NCBI RefSeq assembly: GCF_030548465.1
Contig: NZ_JAUOSF010000001.1
Span: 1-64,000 of the forward strand
Length of the DNA: 64,000 nt
Direction of reading: 5' to 3'
Origin: Tamlana sp. 2_MG-2023
GTDB lineage: Bacteria > Bacteroidota > Bacteroidia > Flavobacteriales > Flavobacteriaceae
The position numbers were made by a program, and so were the translations under genes. Position 1 is the first letter of the stretch. Every line of letters starts with the position of its first letter. This document shows positions 25,156 to 34,761 of this stretch, piece by piece. Below the pieces are notes generated by a model, which ran no database searches, was not told the origin of the DNA, and saw nothing but the letters and a program-made list of their open reading frames with translations.

Positions 25156-26140
25156 CTTTACACACCATCAATCTGCGCATTGTGAGAATGGTGTGGTATC
25201 TAACTTAATGAAGCATAATGGCTTTAATGTTAGTGAGCCCATGGTGTTTGGTATAGGTTCCGGACTGCTTTTTTGTTACATTCCTTTTTTAAAAGTAAAC
25301 CATGCTCCCGCAATTACTTATAGGGCTATGCCAGGGGCTATTTTCAAGCGTTTTGCAAAACGTGTTGGGATAAAAATTAAACATGAAAAATTTAAGAGTC
25401 CCGAAAAAGCGAAGTTAAGATTAGATGAAAATTTAAAGAATAATAACCCTGTTGGATTGCAGGTAGGGGTGTATAATCTCGAATATTTTCCAGATGAATA
25501 CCGTTTTCATTTTAACGCGCATAACTTGGTTGTTTACGGCAAACAAGAAGATAAATATCTTATTAGTGATCCTGTTATGGAATCGGTAACGACCTTAACC
25601 GGCAAACAACTTGAAAAAGTGAGGTTTGCCAAAGGTGCATTTGCTCCAAAAGGTCATATTTACTACCCAACGGGTTTTCCTGATAAGTTAGATTTGGAAG
25701 GTGCTATTGCAAAAGGGATTAAGCACACATGTAAAGATATGTTAGCACCCATTCCCATTGTTGGCGTTAATGGTATTAAAATGGTTGCTAAACTTATTCG
25801 TAAGTGGCCTAAAAAGAAAGGCGTGCGTAAAGCAAATCATTATTTGGGACAGATTGTAAGAATGCAAGAAGAAATTGGTACTGGTGGAGGTGGTTTTCGC
25901 TATATTTATGCCGCCTTTTTACAGGAGTCTAGTAAGATTCTTAAAAATGAAGAATTAGCTGAACTTTCTAAAGAAATGACTGTTATTGGAGATTTATGGC
26001 GTGATTTTGCACTTGATGCTTCGCGCATCTACAGAAATAGAAAAGCCAAAATTGATGCTTATAATGATGTGGCCACACAGTTAGAGGTTATTGCGGATAA
26101 GGAAAAGGTGTTTTTTAAAAAATTAAGGAAAGCCATTTAG
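25145..26140 (+). CDS. BtrH-like acyltransferase (papain-like fold)
   Basis: This 331-residue protein starts with HHQSAHCENGVVSNLMKHNG (Cys13) and continues with MVFGIGSGLLFCY, NPVGLQVGVYNLEYFP and FNAHNLVVYGKQ (a likely catalytic His). This is the BtrH N-terminal/DUF4872 architecture. BtrH in butirosin biosynthesis transfers an acyl chain from a carrier protein onto an amine. By analogy this protein could take the polyene acid from ACP and form the ester with the dialkylresorcinol, the final joining step of flexirubin synthesis. That role is inference. Confidence 0.82.
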   Translation: MEINFTHHQSAHCENGVVSNLMKHNGFNVSEPMVFGIGSGLLFCYIPFLKVNHAPAITYRAMPGAIFKRFAKRVGIKIKHEKFKSPEKAKLRLDENLKNNNPVGLQVGVYNLEYFPDEYRFHFNAHNLVVYGKQEDKYLISDPVMESVTTLTGKQLEKVRFAKGAFAPKGHIYYPTGFPDKLDLEGAIAKGIKHTCKDMLAPIPIVGVNGIKMVAKLIRKWPKKKGVRKANHYLGQIVRMQEEIGTGGGGFRYIYAAFLQESSKILKNEELAELSKEMTVIGDLWRDFALDASRIYRNRKAKIDAYNDVATQLEVIADKEKVFFKKLRKAI

Positions 26141-26144
26141 TAAC

Positions 26145-26888
26145 ATGATAAATATTGAACAAATTTCTAAAAAATATAAATCTGCTGAATCTTATTCAGT
26201 CAAGGATTTAGATTTGTTCATTGCTGAAAAGGAGATTTTCGGACTTCTAGGACCGAACGGGGCAGGGAAAACAACTTTAATTTCTATGTTGTGTTCGCTT
26301 ATAAAACCTACCTCAGGATCTTTCACTATAAATGGTCTAAACTATAAAAACAATAAAAATCAGTTAAAGCAACTTATAGGTATCGTGCCTCAAGAGTACG
26401 CTTTGTACCCAACACTTACCGCTTTTGAAAACTTAAAGTACTTCGGAAGCATGTATGGACTGAAGGGAAAAAATCTTGATGATAAAATTAACGATAAACT
26501 CGATCAATTGGGCTTGTTGAAGTTTGCTCATAAAAAAATAGAAACATTTTCAGGTGGCATGAAAAGGCGTATAAACTTAATTGCAAGTTTGCTACATAAC
26601 CCGAATGTTTTGTTTTTAGATGAACCTACAGTGGGAGTCGATGTGCAATCAAAAAATGTGATAATTGATTTTCTTCAGAATTTAAATAAAGAAGGTGCAA
26701 CGATAATTTATACATCGCACCATCTAAATGAAGCGGAATTATTTTGTACCAAGGTGGCGATTATTGATCAAGGTCAACTTATAGCAAATGGTAAACCGAA
26801 AGAACTTATTACGCTCCAGGAAGGTGCTCAAAACCTAGAAGATGTATTTCTAGGATTAACAGGTAAAGGATTAAGAGATAGTGCATAA
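26145..26888 (+). CDS. ABC transporter ATP-binding protein
   Basis: A 247-residue ATPase with Walker A GPNGAGKT (36-43), Q-loop (VPQEYALYP), signature FSGGMKRR (135-142), Walker B VLFLDEP (155-161) and a switch His (TSHH). It is of the drug/lipid-exporter (CcmA/DrrA-like) group that pairs with ABC-2 permeases. Its stop overlaps the permease start by eight bases. It likely powers export of the pigment or its precursors across the inner membrane. Confidence 0.93.
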   Translation: MINIEQISKKYKSAESYSVKDLDLFIAEKEIFGLLGPNGAGKTTLISMLCSLIKPTSGSFTINGLNYKNNKNQLKQLIGIVPQEYALYPTLTAFENLKYFGSMYGLKGKNLDDKINDKLDQLGLLKFAHKKIETFSGGMKRRINLIASLLHNPNVLFLDEPTVGVDVQSKNVIIDFLQNLNKEGATIIYTSHHLNEAELFCTKVAIIDQGQLIANGKPKELITLQEGAQNLEDVFLGLTGKGLRDSA

Positions 26889-28146
26889 ACTTTGGGCGTC
26901 AACATATAAGGAGCTTTTGCTATTAAGTCGCGATATTGGTGGTGTGGCGATTTTGTTCGTGATGCCGTTGGTTTTAATTATTACGGTAACCCTCATTCAG
27001 GATAGTACTTTTAAAACGATATCAGACACCAATATTCCTATCTTATTAGTAAATAATGATAAAGGGGAAGTTTCAAAAACTATTGAAAACGGACTTGAAA
27101 CCTCAAATGCTTTTGAAATTATTTCTGATAAAACAGAAGCGGAAGCTAAAGATTTGGTTTATAAAGGCACTTATCAATTAGCTATCGTGATTCCTGAAAA
27201 TTTATCAGTAGATTTAGAGCGTAAAGTCAATCAGAATGTAAATGCTATTATAGCAAAATTTGGATTAGATGATACGCCAGAAGAAGACGTCATTGAAATT
27301 CCAAAAAAGGAAGTCAGACTTTACTTTGATCCTGCTACCCAACAATCTTTTAAATCTTCAGTAAAAAACGGCATTGATAAAATGGTTTCAAAAATAGAAA
27401 CGGAATCTATTTATAAAGCCTTTCAAAAGCAAATAACAGACGACCCTTCAGAAGTTGTTTTTGAAACTGAAAACTTTATCACTTTTAAAGAAGTTGTAGC
27501 AAAAAACGGGGAAAAAGAACTGTTACCAAATTCAGTACAACACAATGTGCCAGCTTGGACACTATTCGCTATATTTTTCATCATTGTACCACTTTCAATA
27601 AATATTGTTAAAGAAAAAAGTCAAGGCACATTTGTAAGATTGCGTACCAATCCTGTTTCATACACGACTGTTTTAGCGGGTAAAACCATGGTTTATTTAG
27701 CTGTTTGTATCATTCAGTTTATTTTAATGCTTCTGGTAGGGATATTTGTTTTTCCAGAAATTGGTTTGCCTACATTAGATATTTCAGGCCGATTACCGTT
27801 ACTCTTGCTAGTAACTGTTTTTACGGGATTAGCAGCAATTGGATTAGGATTACTTTTAGGGACTATCGCGACAACTCAAGAGCAATCAGCACCTTTCGGA
27901 GCCACATTAGTGGTGATACTTGCAGCACTTGGAGGGGTTTGGGTTCCTGTTTTTATCATGCCTAAAATAATGCAGGTTTTATCGAATATTTCGCCTATGA
28001 ATTGGGGCTTAAATGCCTATCTTGATATCTTTTTAAGACATACCGGTGTGGTTGAAATTCTGCCTGAATTAGGTTTGTTATTTTTGTTCTTTATAGGAAC
28101 CACGTCAATTGCCATAATTTATAATGAAAAGAAAAATGCCGTCTAA
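26881..28146 (+). CDS. ABC-2 type transporter permease
   Basis: The 421-residue protein starts at GTG 26881. It has one N-terminal membrane helix (about 20-40), a large extracytoplasmic domain (about 40-215) and a C-terminal block of five or six helices (about 225-412) with NIVKEKSQGTFVRLRTNP. This is the ABC-2/YhgE-like permease layout. It partners the preceding ATPase. Flexirubins and aryl polyenes end in the outer membrane, so this pair is the only obvious inner-membrane exporter in the visible cluster. Confidence 0.9.
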   Translation: MHKLWASTYKELLLLSRDIGGVAILFVMPLVLIITVTLIQDSTFKTISDTNIPILLVNNDKGEVSKTIENGLETSNAFEIISDKTEAEAKDLVYKGTYQLAIVIPENLSVDLERKVNQNVNAIIAKFGLDDTPEEDVIEIPKKEVRLYFDPATQQSFKSSVKNGIDKMVSKIETESIYKAFQKQITDDPSEVVFETENFITFKEVVAKNGEKELLPNSVQHNVPAWTLFAIFFIIVPLSINIVKEKSQGTFVRLRTNPVSYTTVLAGKTMVYLAVCIIQFILMLLVGIFVFPEIGLPTLDISGRLPLLLLVTVFTGLAAIGLGLLLGTIATTQEQSAPFGATLVVILAALGGVWVPVFIMPKIMQVLSNISPMNWGLNAYLDIFLRHTGVVEILPELGLLFLFFIGTTSIAIIYNEKKNAV

Positions 28147-28570
28147 GTATAAGGAAATAGAACATACCAGTCAGGTGCGTGTGCGTTTTGTTGAAACAGA
28201 CCCCCTAGGGATAGTTTGGCATGGTAACTACATTCAATATTTTGAAGATGGTAGAGAGTCCTTCGGAAGAAAACATGGCATCTCTTATTTAAATCAGAAA
28301 GATCATGGTTTTGCGACACCCATTGTAAAATCGAGTACCGATCATAAAAGACCACTTCGTTATGGCGATGTAGCAACTATAAAAACAATTTATGTAGATA
28401 ATCCAGCCGCAAAAATGATTTTTAGATATGAAGTCTATAACCAAGATGAAGATTTGGTATGTACAGGAGAAACGGTTCAAGTTTTTGTTGACGATATAGG
28501 TAGGGGCGAATTATCTCTAAATATTCCAGAGTTTTTTCTGGAGTGGAAAAAACAAGTAGGACTAATATAA
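28124..28570 (+). CDS. Acyl-CoA/ACP thioesterase, 4HBT hotdog family
   Basis: This 148-residue protein has RVRFVETDPLGIVWHGNYIQYFEDGRESFG, the 4-hydroxybenzoyl-CoA thioesterase motif with Asp and the HGNY turn. The hotdog helix and the C-terminal strand pattern fit. A second ATG at 28136 is an alternative start. It overlaps the permease end. In aryl polyene clusters such a thioesterase (ApeK-like) is thought to release or proofread acyl intermediates. Confidence 0.88.
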   Translation: MKRKMPSKYKEIEHTSQVRVRFVETDPLGIVWHGNYIQYFEDGRESFGRKHGISYLNQKDHGFATPIVKSSTDHKRPLRYGDVATIKTIYVDNPAAKMIFRYEVYNQDEDLVCTGETVQVFVDDIGRGELSLNIPEFFLEWKKQVGLI

Positions 28571-28589
28571 ATTGAAGATTCATTAAGTA

Positions 28590-29735
28590 TTGAGTACCGT
28601 TCACGTTTCATATAATAATATCGTATCTGCGCTAGGATTTTCAACCGATGAGGTTGTGAAAAACATTGCTGCTGGTCATTCAGGTTTAAAAATTGTTGAT
28701 GATAAAAGGATTTTTCAAGAAAGTTTTTGTGGTGCTTTAATCGACACCGAAAAATTACAAACAGCTTTCAACAAGCTTTCACCCATATATCAATACACGC
28801 GTTTGGAGCAAATGATGATCACCTCGTTAAGTGATGTCATAAAAAATTCAGGAATTAAATTAAACGAACGTGTCGGACTTATCATTTCAAGTACAAAAGG
28901 TAATATTGATGCTTTAGGAAATGATAATTATTTTGATGAACATCGTGCGTACCTGAGTAAATTAGGAAATCAAATAAATACCTTTTTTAATTTTAAAAAC
29001 GAAGCTATAGTAGTTTCTAATGCCTGTGTTTCTGGTATTTTGGCAGTTTCAATTGCGAAACGCTATATCGATCATGGCGTTTATGATCATGTGTTTATTG
29101 CTAGCGGCGATGTAGTGAGTAGATTTACCTTATCTGGATTTCATTCTTTTCAAGCCTTAAGTAAAGCGCCTTGTAAACCATATGATGCCAATAGAATAGG
29201 AATAAACATAGGGGAAGTCGCAGCTTCGGCATTAGTAACAAACAGTGAACAGCATCTTTCTGAAGATTCAGTTATCGTTTTGGGAGAAGGTACAAGCAAT
29301 GACGCCAATCATATTTCTGGACCTTCAAGAACAGGGGAGGGCTTGTATAGAAGTATGCAATCTGCGTTTAAAGAAGCAAAAATTTCAGCAAACGAAATCG
29401 ATTATGTTTCGGCACATGGTACCGCCACTTTATTTAATGATGAAATGGAAGCGATTGCTTTTAACCGCATGGGTTTAAGTAAGGTGCCACTTAATAGTTT
29501 AAAAGGTTATTTCGGACATACTCTAGGGGCTTCAGGGCTTGTAGAAACTATAGTAGGGATGCAATCGTTAAAAAATCAAACCGTATTTAAATCGGCTGGT
29601 TTCGAAACTTCAGGGGTGACACAACCGCTAAACGTTATTGAAAAGACAGAAGAAAAAAAATTACAAATATTTTTAAAAACAGCCTCAGGTTTTGGAGGTT
29701 GTAACACAGCAGTAATATTCAAAAAATCTAAATAA
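28590..29735 (+). CDS. Beta-ketoacyl-ACP synthase (KAS I/II family)
   Basis: This 381-residue protein starts at TTG 28590. It has a full Cys-His-His set: Cys146 in SNACVSG, His276 in SAHGTAT, and His310 in KGYFGHTLGASG with the preceding Lys. It should be an active elongating or initiating ketosynthase. Together with 31713-32915 it gives the cluster two active KS proteins, besides the two inactive relatives. It may load the aromatic starter or serve the third-KS role seen in aryl polyene clusters. Confidence 0.9.
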   Translation: MSTVHVSYNNIVSALGFSTDEVVKNIAAGHSGLKIVDDKRIFQESFCGALIDTEKLQTAFNKLSPIYQYTRLEQMMITSLSDVIKNSGIKLNERVGLIISSTKGNIDALGNDNYFDEHRAYLSKLGNQINTFFNFKNEAIVVSNACVSGILAVSIAKRYIDHGVYDHVFIASGDVVSRFTLSGFHSFQALSKAPCKPYDANRIGINIGEVAASALVTNSEQHLSEDSVIVLGEGTSNDANHISGPSRTGEGLYRSMQSAFKEAKISANEIDYVSAHGTATLFNDEMEAIAFNRMGLSKVPLNSLKGYFGHTLGASGLVETIVGMQSLKNQTVFKSAGFETSGVTQPLNVIEKTEEKKLQIFLKTASGFGGCNTAVIFKKSK

Positions 29736-29738
29736 AAC

Positions 29739-30800
29739 ATGTCAAATCAAAGTATTAAGGCTATAGACGCTATTCAGGAAGCTCAAAAAATCGCTTTTGC
29801 ACCATTTGTTTTTCAAGCTGTTGTAGCCTTGAGAAAACTAGGCGTATTTCAACTCATATTTGATCGTAGAAGAAAGGGAGGGATAACACTTGAGGCGCTT
29901 TCAAAAGAATTAGGAATTAGTGCTTACGGCATTGGTGTGTTATTAGAAATTTCAGAATCATCTCAAATTGTTAATCAGAGTGAAACGGGGCATTTTGAAT
30001 TAACCACAACAGGTTACTTTTTAGCTTTTAACGAAACCGTAAATGTGAATATTAATTTCACGAATGAGGTTTGTTACAAAGGACTTTTTCATTTAGATGA
30101 ATCGATTAAAAGTGGAAAACCAGAAGGTTTAAAAGAGCTTGGAGAATGGAATACCATTTATGAAGGTTTATCGCAATTAAATCCGTTACAACAGAAATCT
30201 TGGTTTGAATTCGATCATCATTATTCAGATGATATTTTTAGCGATGCGGTTAAGTTTGTATTTGAAAAAGATAGAAAAAACATCTTTGATATTGGAGCAA
30301 ACACAGGGAAATTCACCATTAAGTGTTGTCAAAACAATGACGATGTTCATATGACTATGATTGATCTTCCAGGTCAATTAAATAAAGCATTAAAAAATGT
30401 AAAAGATGCTGGTTTTGAAAACCGTGTGACCGGTCATGAAATCGATTGGTTGTCTGAAAACCCACAAATTCCTACAGGAGCAGATACCATTTGGATGAGT
30501 CAGTTTTTAGATTGTTTTTCTAAAGAAGAAATCTACAAAGTTTTGAAAACATGTGTAGATGCCATGAATGATGATGCCGAATTAATTATTGTTGAAACTT
30601 TTACAGACAGACAGAAATTCGATAACGCGAAGTTTATTTTAGAAGCTACTTCTATTTACTTTACGGTGTTAGCCAACGGAAACTCTAAAATGTATAAAGC
30701 CACAGAATTTATGGAAATTGCAGATCAAGCTGGTTTAGCGCTTCAAGAAGATATTGCATTTGGAGAATACCATACCATGTTTACATTCAATAAAAAGTAA
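29739..30800 (+). CDS. SAM-dependent methyltransferase, O-methyltransferase type 2-like
   Basis: This 353-residue protein has an N-terminal winged-helix dimerisation region (about 15-100, ALSKELGISAYGIGVLLEI) and a Rossmann SAM-binding motif NIFDIGANTGKFT (about 183-195). Downstream segments MIDLPGQLNKAL and IWMSQFLDCFSKEEIYKVL follow the order of plant-type O-methyltransferases. In flexirubin and aryl polyene clusters such enzymes methylate the aromatic head ring. The start lies 3 bases after the KS stop. Confidence 0.87.
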   Translation: MSNQSIKAIDAIQEAQKIAFAPFVFQAVVALRKLGVFQLIFDRRRKGGITLEALSKELGISAYGIGVLLEISESSQIVNQSETGHFELTTTGYFLAFNETVNVNINFTNEVCYKGLFHLDESIKSGKPEGLKELGEWNTIYEGLSQLNPLQQKSWFEFDHHYSDDIFSDAVKFVFEKDRKNIFDIGANTGKFTIKCCQNNDDVHMTMIDLPGQLNKALKNVKDAGFENRVTGHEIDWLSENPQIPTGADTIWMSQFLDCFSKEEIYKVLKTCVDAMNDDAELIIVETFTDRQKFDNAKFILEATSIYFTVLANGNSKMYKATEFMEIADQAGLALQEDIAFGEYHTMFTFNKK

Positions 30801-30801
30801 G

Positions 30802-31419
30802 ATGTTAGAATCGTATAAAATAAAATCATATTGTCATATTGAGGATAGTCAGTTGTTACTCAATGGACAGGTTTTATATGCGGATCAATCAAAAGCATTT
30901 ACCGAATTTATAAAGGCAGCCTATAAATCTGAAAACACCAAGTATTCGAAGTTTTTTAAGATGGATAGCTTGAGTAAATTAGCCTTTTTAGCTGCAGATG
31001 TTTTATTGAAAAATCAAAATTATACAGATGAAGAACAAGATATTGCTATTGTTTTTTCTAATAATTCTTCAAGTTTAAATACAGATAGAAAACATCAAAG
31101 TACGATTGAAGATAAGTCAAATTATTTCCCCAGTCCTGCGGTATTTGTTTATACTTTACCCAACATTTGCATTGGGGAGATTAGTATAAAATATAAATTG
31201 AATTCCGAAAATAGTTTCTTTATCTTTGACAGGTTTAATGCCAATCATTTAAAGACTTATTCCGATATTTTACTATCGAAAAACAAGGCTAAGGAAGTGC
31301 TTTGTGGCTGGGTAGATTTTGAAGATGAGAAAGATTATAAAGCTTTTTTATATTTGGTTTCTTCGGAAGGAGACCTAGACAATAACGAACAAGAAATTAA
31401 CAAATTATACAATATTTAA
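30802..31419 (+). CDS. Degenerate beta-ketoacyl-synthase-like protein
   Basis: From the ATG at 30802 this is 205 residues; the frame opens 16 codons earlier inside the methyltransferase gene. LAFLAADVLL ... IAIVFSNNSSSLNTDRKHQ and YFPSPAVFVYTLPNICIGEISIKY follow the N-terminal half of a ketosynthase, but the active-site Cys and the whole His-containing half are absent. Similar short KS relatives occur in flexirubin clusters next to an ACP. The likely role is a structural or gating partner of the KS; it is not a recent pseudogene because the frame is intact. Confidence 0.7.
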   Translation: MLESYKIKSYCHIEDSQLLLNGQVLYADQSKAFTEFIKAAYKSENTKYSKFFKMDSLSKLAFLAADVLLKNQNYTDEEQDIAIVFSNNSSSLNTDRKHQSTIEDKSNYFPSPAVFVYTLPNICIGEISIKYKLNSENSFFIFDRFNANHLKTYSDILLSKNKAKEVLCGWVDFEDEKDYKAFLYLVSSEGDLDNNEQEINKLYNI

Positions 31420-31420
31420 T

Positions 31421-31678
31421 ATGGATGCTTTAAAGCAAGAATTAAAAGAATTTATCATAGAACAATTGAACTTAGAGGATATAGAAGTTAAAGACATTGC
31501 TAATGACGATGCGCTTTTTGGAGACGGATTAGGTTTAGATTCTATCGATGCCCTAGAACTTATTGTGATGTTAGATAAAAATTACGGAATTAAACTTACC
31601 GACCCAAAACAAGGTCGTGCCATTTTTGAATCTATAGATACTATGGCTGCTTATATTACAGCAAACAGAACAAACTAA
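31421..31678 (+). CDS. Acyl carrier protein, second copy
   Basis: An 85-residue ACP with the phosphopantetheine motif GLGLDSIDALELIV (Ser about residue 41). It begins two bases after the degenerate KS. The KxxKLTDPKQGRAIFESIDTMAAYI end is typical of the aryl polyene ACP type, which differs from the fatty-acid-type ACP at 20640. It probably carries the polyene chain on the KS/CLF pair that follows. Confidence 0.92.
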   Translation: MDALKQELKEFIIEQLNLEDIEVKDIANDDALFGDGLGLDSIDALELIVMLDKNYGIKLTDPKQGRAIFESIDTMAAYITANRTN

Positions 31679-31712
31679 GAACCTTTAGTTGTTCTAATTT
31701 TACAGTATATTT

Positions 31713-32915
31713 ATGAGTAAAGGCGTTGCTATAACGGGAATGGGAATCATCTCTGCCATTGGAAACAATGTCGAGGAAAACTATCAGTCTTTAATTGAAA
31801 GCAGAAAGGGTATTTCTAGAATTTCTAAAATAAAGACCAATCATGTTAATGATATCATGGTTGGAGAAATTGCTTTTACAAATGAAGAAATTGCCGCCCA
31901 GTTAGGTTTAAAGTCAGATAATAGTTTTACAAGAACAGCTTTGTTGGGGTGCTTGGCCGCAAAAGAAGCGGTTGAAAACGCTGGTATTGATAATGTTGAC
32001 GATTACAAAACAGGGTTAATCTCCTCAACCAGTGTTGGTGGTATGGATATGACCGAACGGTACTACTATGAATCTTTTGAAAATAAAGCTGTTCAGAAGT
32101 ATATTGAAAGTCATCATGCGGGTGATTCAACACAGAAAATAGCCGAAGAATTAGGTATCAATAAAAGTTTTGTAACAACAATAAGTACAGCTTGTTCTTC
32201 CGCAGCCAATGCGATTATGCTAGGAGCTCGATTGATAAAATCGGGAGAACTCGATCGTGTTATTGTTGGTGGTGCAGATTGCTTGTCGAAGTTTACAATC
32301 AATGGTTTTAAAACCCTTATGATTTTATCGGATACCTATAACACACCTTTTGATGAAAACCGTAAAGGACTTAACCTCGGCGAGGCTGCAGCGTATTTAG
32401 TTTTAGAATCTGATGCCCTTGTTCAAAAAGAAAATAAAACAGTACTGGCTTACGTTAAGGGCTATGGTAATGCGAATGATGCCTACCATCAAACCGCATC
32501 ATCAGAAAATGGTGATGGGGCTACTTTAGCGATGAAAAAAGCCTTGAAAGTTGCCAATTATAATGCAGCGGATATTGATTATATTAATGCACATGGTACA
32601 GCCACTGGGAACAACGATTTATCTGAAGGTCGCGCGATAATACGTGTTTTTGAAGATACTGTTCCCGATTTTAGTTCTACGAAAGCATACACCGGACATA
32701 CTTTGGCAGCAGCAGGAGCGATTGAAGCCGTGTACTCGATTTTAGCGCTACAGCACAATGTTGTTTATCCAAATTTGAATTTTAAAACTCAAATGAAGGC
32801 GTTTGAAATAACACCAGAACTTCAATTAAAGAAAAAACCAATTCAAGCAGTGATGTCAAATTCGTTTGGATTTGGAGGAAATTGTTCCACGGTTATTTTT
32901 TCAAAAGAACCCTAA
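31713..32915 (+). CDS. Beta-ketoacyl-ACP synthase, FabF-like elongating KS
   Basis: This 400-residue protein has Cys161 in TACSSAANA, His294 in NAHGTATGNND, Lys324 and His329 in STKAYTGHTLAAAG, and a GFGG end, so the catalytic set is complete. It is followed 11 bases later by a KS relative lacking the Cys. This KS-CLF arrangement is that of type II polyketide synthases and of the aryl polyene KS/CLF pair (ApeO/ApeC). It should elongate the polyene with malonyl units. Confidence 0.93.
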   Translation: MSKGVAITGMGIISAIGNNVEENYQSLIESRKGISRISKIKTNHVNDIMVGEIAFTNEEIAAQLGLKSDNSFTRTALLGCLAAKEAVENAGIDNVDDYKTGLISSTSVGGMDMTERYYYESFENKAVQKYIESHHAGDSTQKIAEELGINKSFVTTISTACSSAANAIMLGARLIKSGELDRVIVGGADCLSKFTINGFKTLMILSDTYNTPFDENRKGLNLGEAAAYLVLESDALVQKENKTVLAYVKGYGNANDAYHQTASSENGDGATLAMKKALKVANYNAADIDYINAHGTATGNNDLSEGRAIIRVFEDTVPDFSSTKAYTGHTLAAAGAIEAVYSILALQHNVVYPNLNFKTQMKAFEITPELQLKKKPIQAVMSNSFGFGGNCSTVIFSKEP

Positions 32916-32926
32916 AATAAAAGATA

Positions 32927-33991
32927 TTGAAAAAGGTTTACATAAATAGTATTGCTTCTGTCTCGGCTCAAAAAACATTTGATAACGCTGAGTTTTTAAA
33001 TGATTTTATTGATCATGAAGGCATAGAAATACCTGTTGTTAATCCTAATTATAAAGATTTCATTCCGCCAGCGGCAGCACGACGCATGGCAAAGGGTATA
33101 AAAATGAGTATTGTCGCTTCAAAAATTGCACTTCAGGAAGCTGAGCTTGAAGCTGTTGATGCGATTATTACGGGTACGGGCATGGGCTGTCTTCGTGATT
33201 CAGAAAAATTCTTAAGTACACTAATAGACAATGACGAGCAATATTTAACACCTACATCCTTTATTCAATCAACACATAATACAGTTGGCGGGCAAGTTGC
33301 ACTAGAATTACAATGCAAAGGTTACAATTTTACCTATGTACACAGCAGTAATTCTTTTGAATCAGCCCTCGTAGATGCTAAAATGCAACTAGCAGCCAAT
33401 GAAGAAAACACTATTTTAGTAGGAGGTGTTGATGAAATTGGAGAGCACACCTTTAAGCTTCAAGAATTAGTAGGCCATGTTAAGGTCAAGCCGGTAAAGG
33501 TTTCAGAATTATTAAATTCAAAAACTTCAGGTGCTGTTTATGGAGAAGGCGCTAATTTTTTTGTGCTTTCAAATGAGAAACAAGAAAGTTCTTATGCTCA
33601 ATTAATGGCTGTAAAAATGTATAATACCCTGCCTAAAGAAGCGCTTTCAGAAACAATTAAAGCATTTCTAAGTGCTAATGAATTACAGGTTGAAGATATC
33701 GACTTGCTTGTTTTGGGTTGCAATGGTGATATAGAATTTGATGACTATTATGATATTCTAGGTGAAGGAGGATTTAATGAAACACAACAAGCTTATTACA
33801 AACACATTTCTGGAGAATTTAATACCGCTTCATCATTCGGGTTCTGGTTGGCTTCAAAAGTATTAAAGCTTCAAACCCTTCCTGATCTTGTTAAATTAAA
33901 TGATATTAAGTCGTCCGATTTTAAAACAGTTCTACTATACAATCAATATCGTGGTGAGAACCATAGTTTCACCTTATTAAAACAATGCTAA
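32927..33991 (+). CDS. Chain-length-factor-like ketosynthase homologue
   Basis: The 354-residue protein starts at TTG 32927. It is clearly thiolase-fold (ARRMAKGIKMSIVASKIAL, GTGMGCLRDSEKF, NTVGGQVALEL). At the active-site position it has VHSSNSFESAL in place of a Cys-Ser motif, and it has no HGT motif, so it cannot condense. Next to an active KS this is the signature of a chain-length factor, which sets the number of polyene units. It overlaps the deacetylase gene by 7 bases. Confidence 0.85.
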   Translation: MKKVYINSIASVSAQKTFDNAEFLNDFIDHEGIEIPVVNPNYKDFIPPAAARRMAKGIKMSIVASKIALQEAELEAVDAIITGTGMGCLRDSEKFLSTLIDNDEQYLTPTSFIQSTHNTVGGQVALELQCKGYNFTYVHSSNSFESALVDAKMQLAANEENTILVGGVDEIGEHTFKLQELVGHVKVKPVKVSELLNSKTSGAVYGEGANFFVLSNEKQESSYAQLMAVKMYNTLPKEALSETIKAFLSANELQVEDIDLLVLGCNGDIEFDDYYDILGEGGFNETQQAYYKHISGEFNTASSFGFWLASKVLKLQTLPDLVKLNDIKSSDFKTVLLYNQYRGENHSFTLLKQC

Positions 33992-34761
33992 ATTTTAAAA
34001 AGGTCAATATAATAGCAAGCTTCTTATGTCTAGGTTTGTTTATATTATTCCTTTTTTACGATTTTTCATTGATCTTCTTTTATATAGGGTTGTTTATTTG
34101 GTTTTTACTTACGGCGGCTGGTTCAGCATTTATTGGTTGGAACTATCATGTACAGTCGTTAAATTCAAATTATAAAACAACCCACAACCAAATTGCGATT
34201 ACTTTTGATGATGGCCCTAACCCTGAATTTACCCCGCAAGTTTTACAGCTTTTAAAAACTTATAATGTTAAAGCCACTTTTTTTTGTATTGGAAAACAAG
34301 TAGAGTCGCACCCAGATCTTTTTGATGAAATTATAGAAAATGATCATGTTGTGGGGAATCACACATATTCGCATAGTAATTATTTTGGTTTTTTCGGCGC
34401 AAAAAAGGTTGAACTGGAATTGGAACGTACATCTAAAATAATTGAAAAACAGTCTGGGTTAAAACCACTGCTTTACCGTCCAGCATTTGGAGTAACCAAC
34501 CCCAATATAAAGCGTGCTCTAAATAGAACAGGCTTGCAGTCTATTGGCTGGAGTAAGCGCTCATTGGACACTACAGGCTTAGATGAAAATGCTGTTTTAA
34601 AAAGAATAACAACTAATTTAAAGGCTGGTGATGTTATTTTGCTGCATGATAGCAGTCAAAAAACAATTATTGTTTTGGAACAGTTATTGTTATTTTTACA
34701 GGAACAAAACCTAACTTCTGTCACTGTTGACACCTTATTTGATATTAAAGCCTATGCGTAA
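33985..34761 (+). CDS. Polysaccharide deacetylase family protein (NodB domain)
   Basis: This 258-residue protein has two N-terminal membrane helices (about 10-52) and then a NodB homology domain: ITFDDGPNPEFT (catalytic and metal Asp), HTYSH (metal His pair), YRPAFG, and a final LLHDSS. It is an envelope-facing, membrane-anchored enzyme. A deacetylase is a regular member of flexirubin clusters, where its substrate is unknown; it may remove an acyl group from the pigment or a glycan. The next gene overlaps its stop. Confidence 0.88.
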   Translation: MLNFKKVNIIASFLCLGLFILFLFYDFSLIFFYIGLFIWFLLTAAGSAFIGWNYHVQSLNSNYKTTHNQIAITFDDGPNPEFTPQVLQLLKTYNVKATFFCIGKQVESHPDLFDEIIENDHVVGNHTYSHSNYFGFFGAKKVELELERTSKIIEKQSGLKPLLYRPAFGVTNPNIKRALNRTGLQSIGWSKRSLDTTGLDENAVLKRITTNLKAGDVILLHDSSQKTIIVLEQLLLFLQEQNLTSVTVDTLFDIKAYA

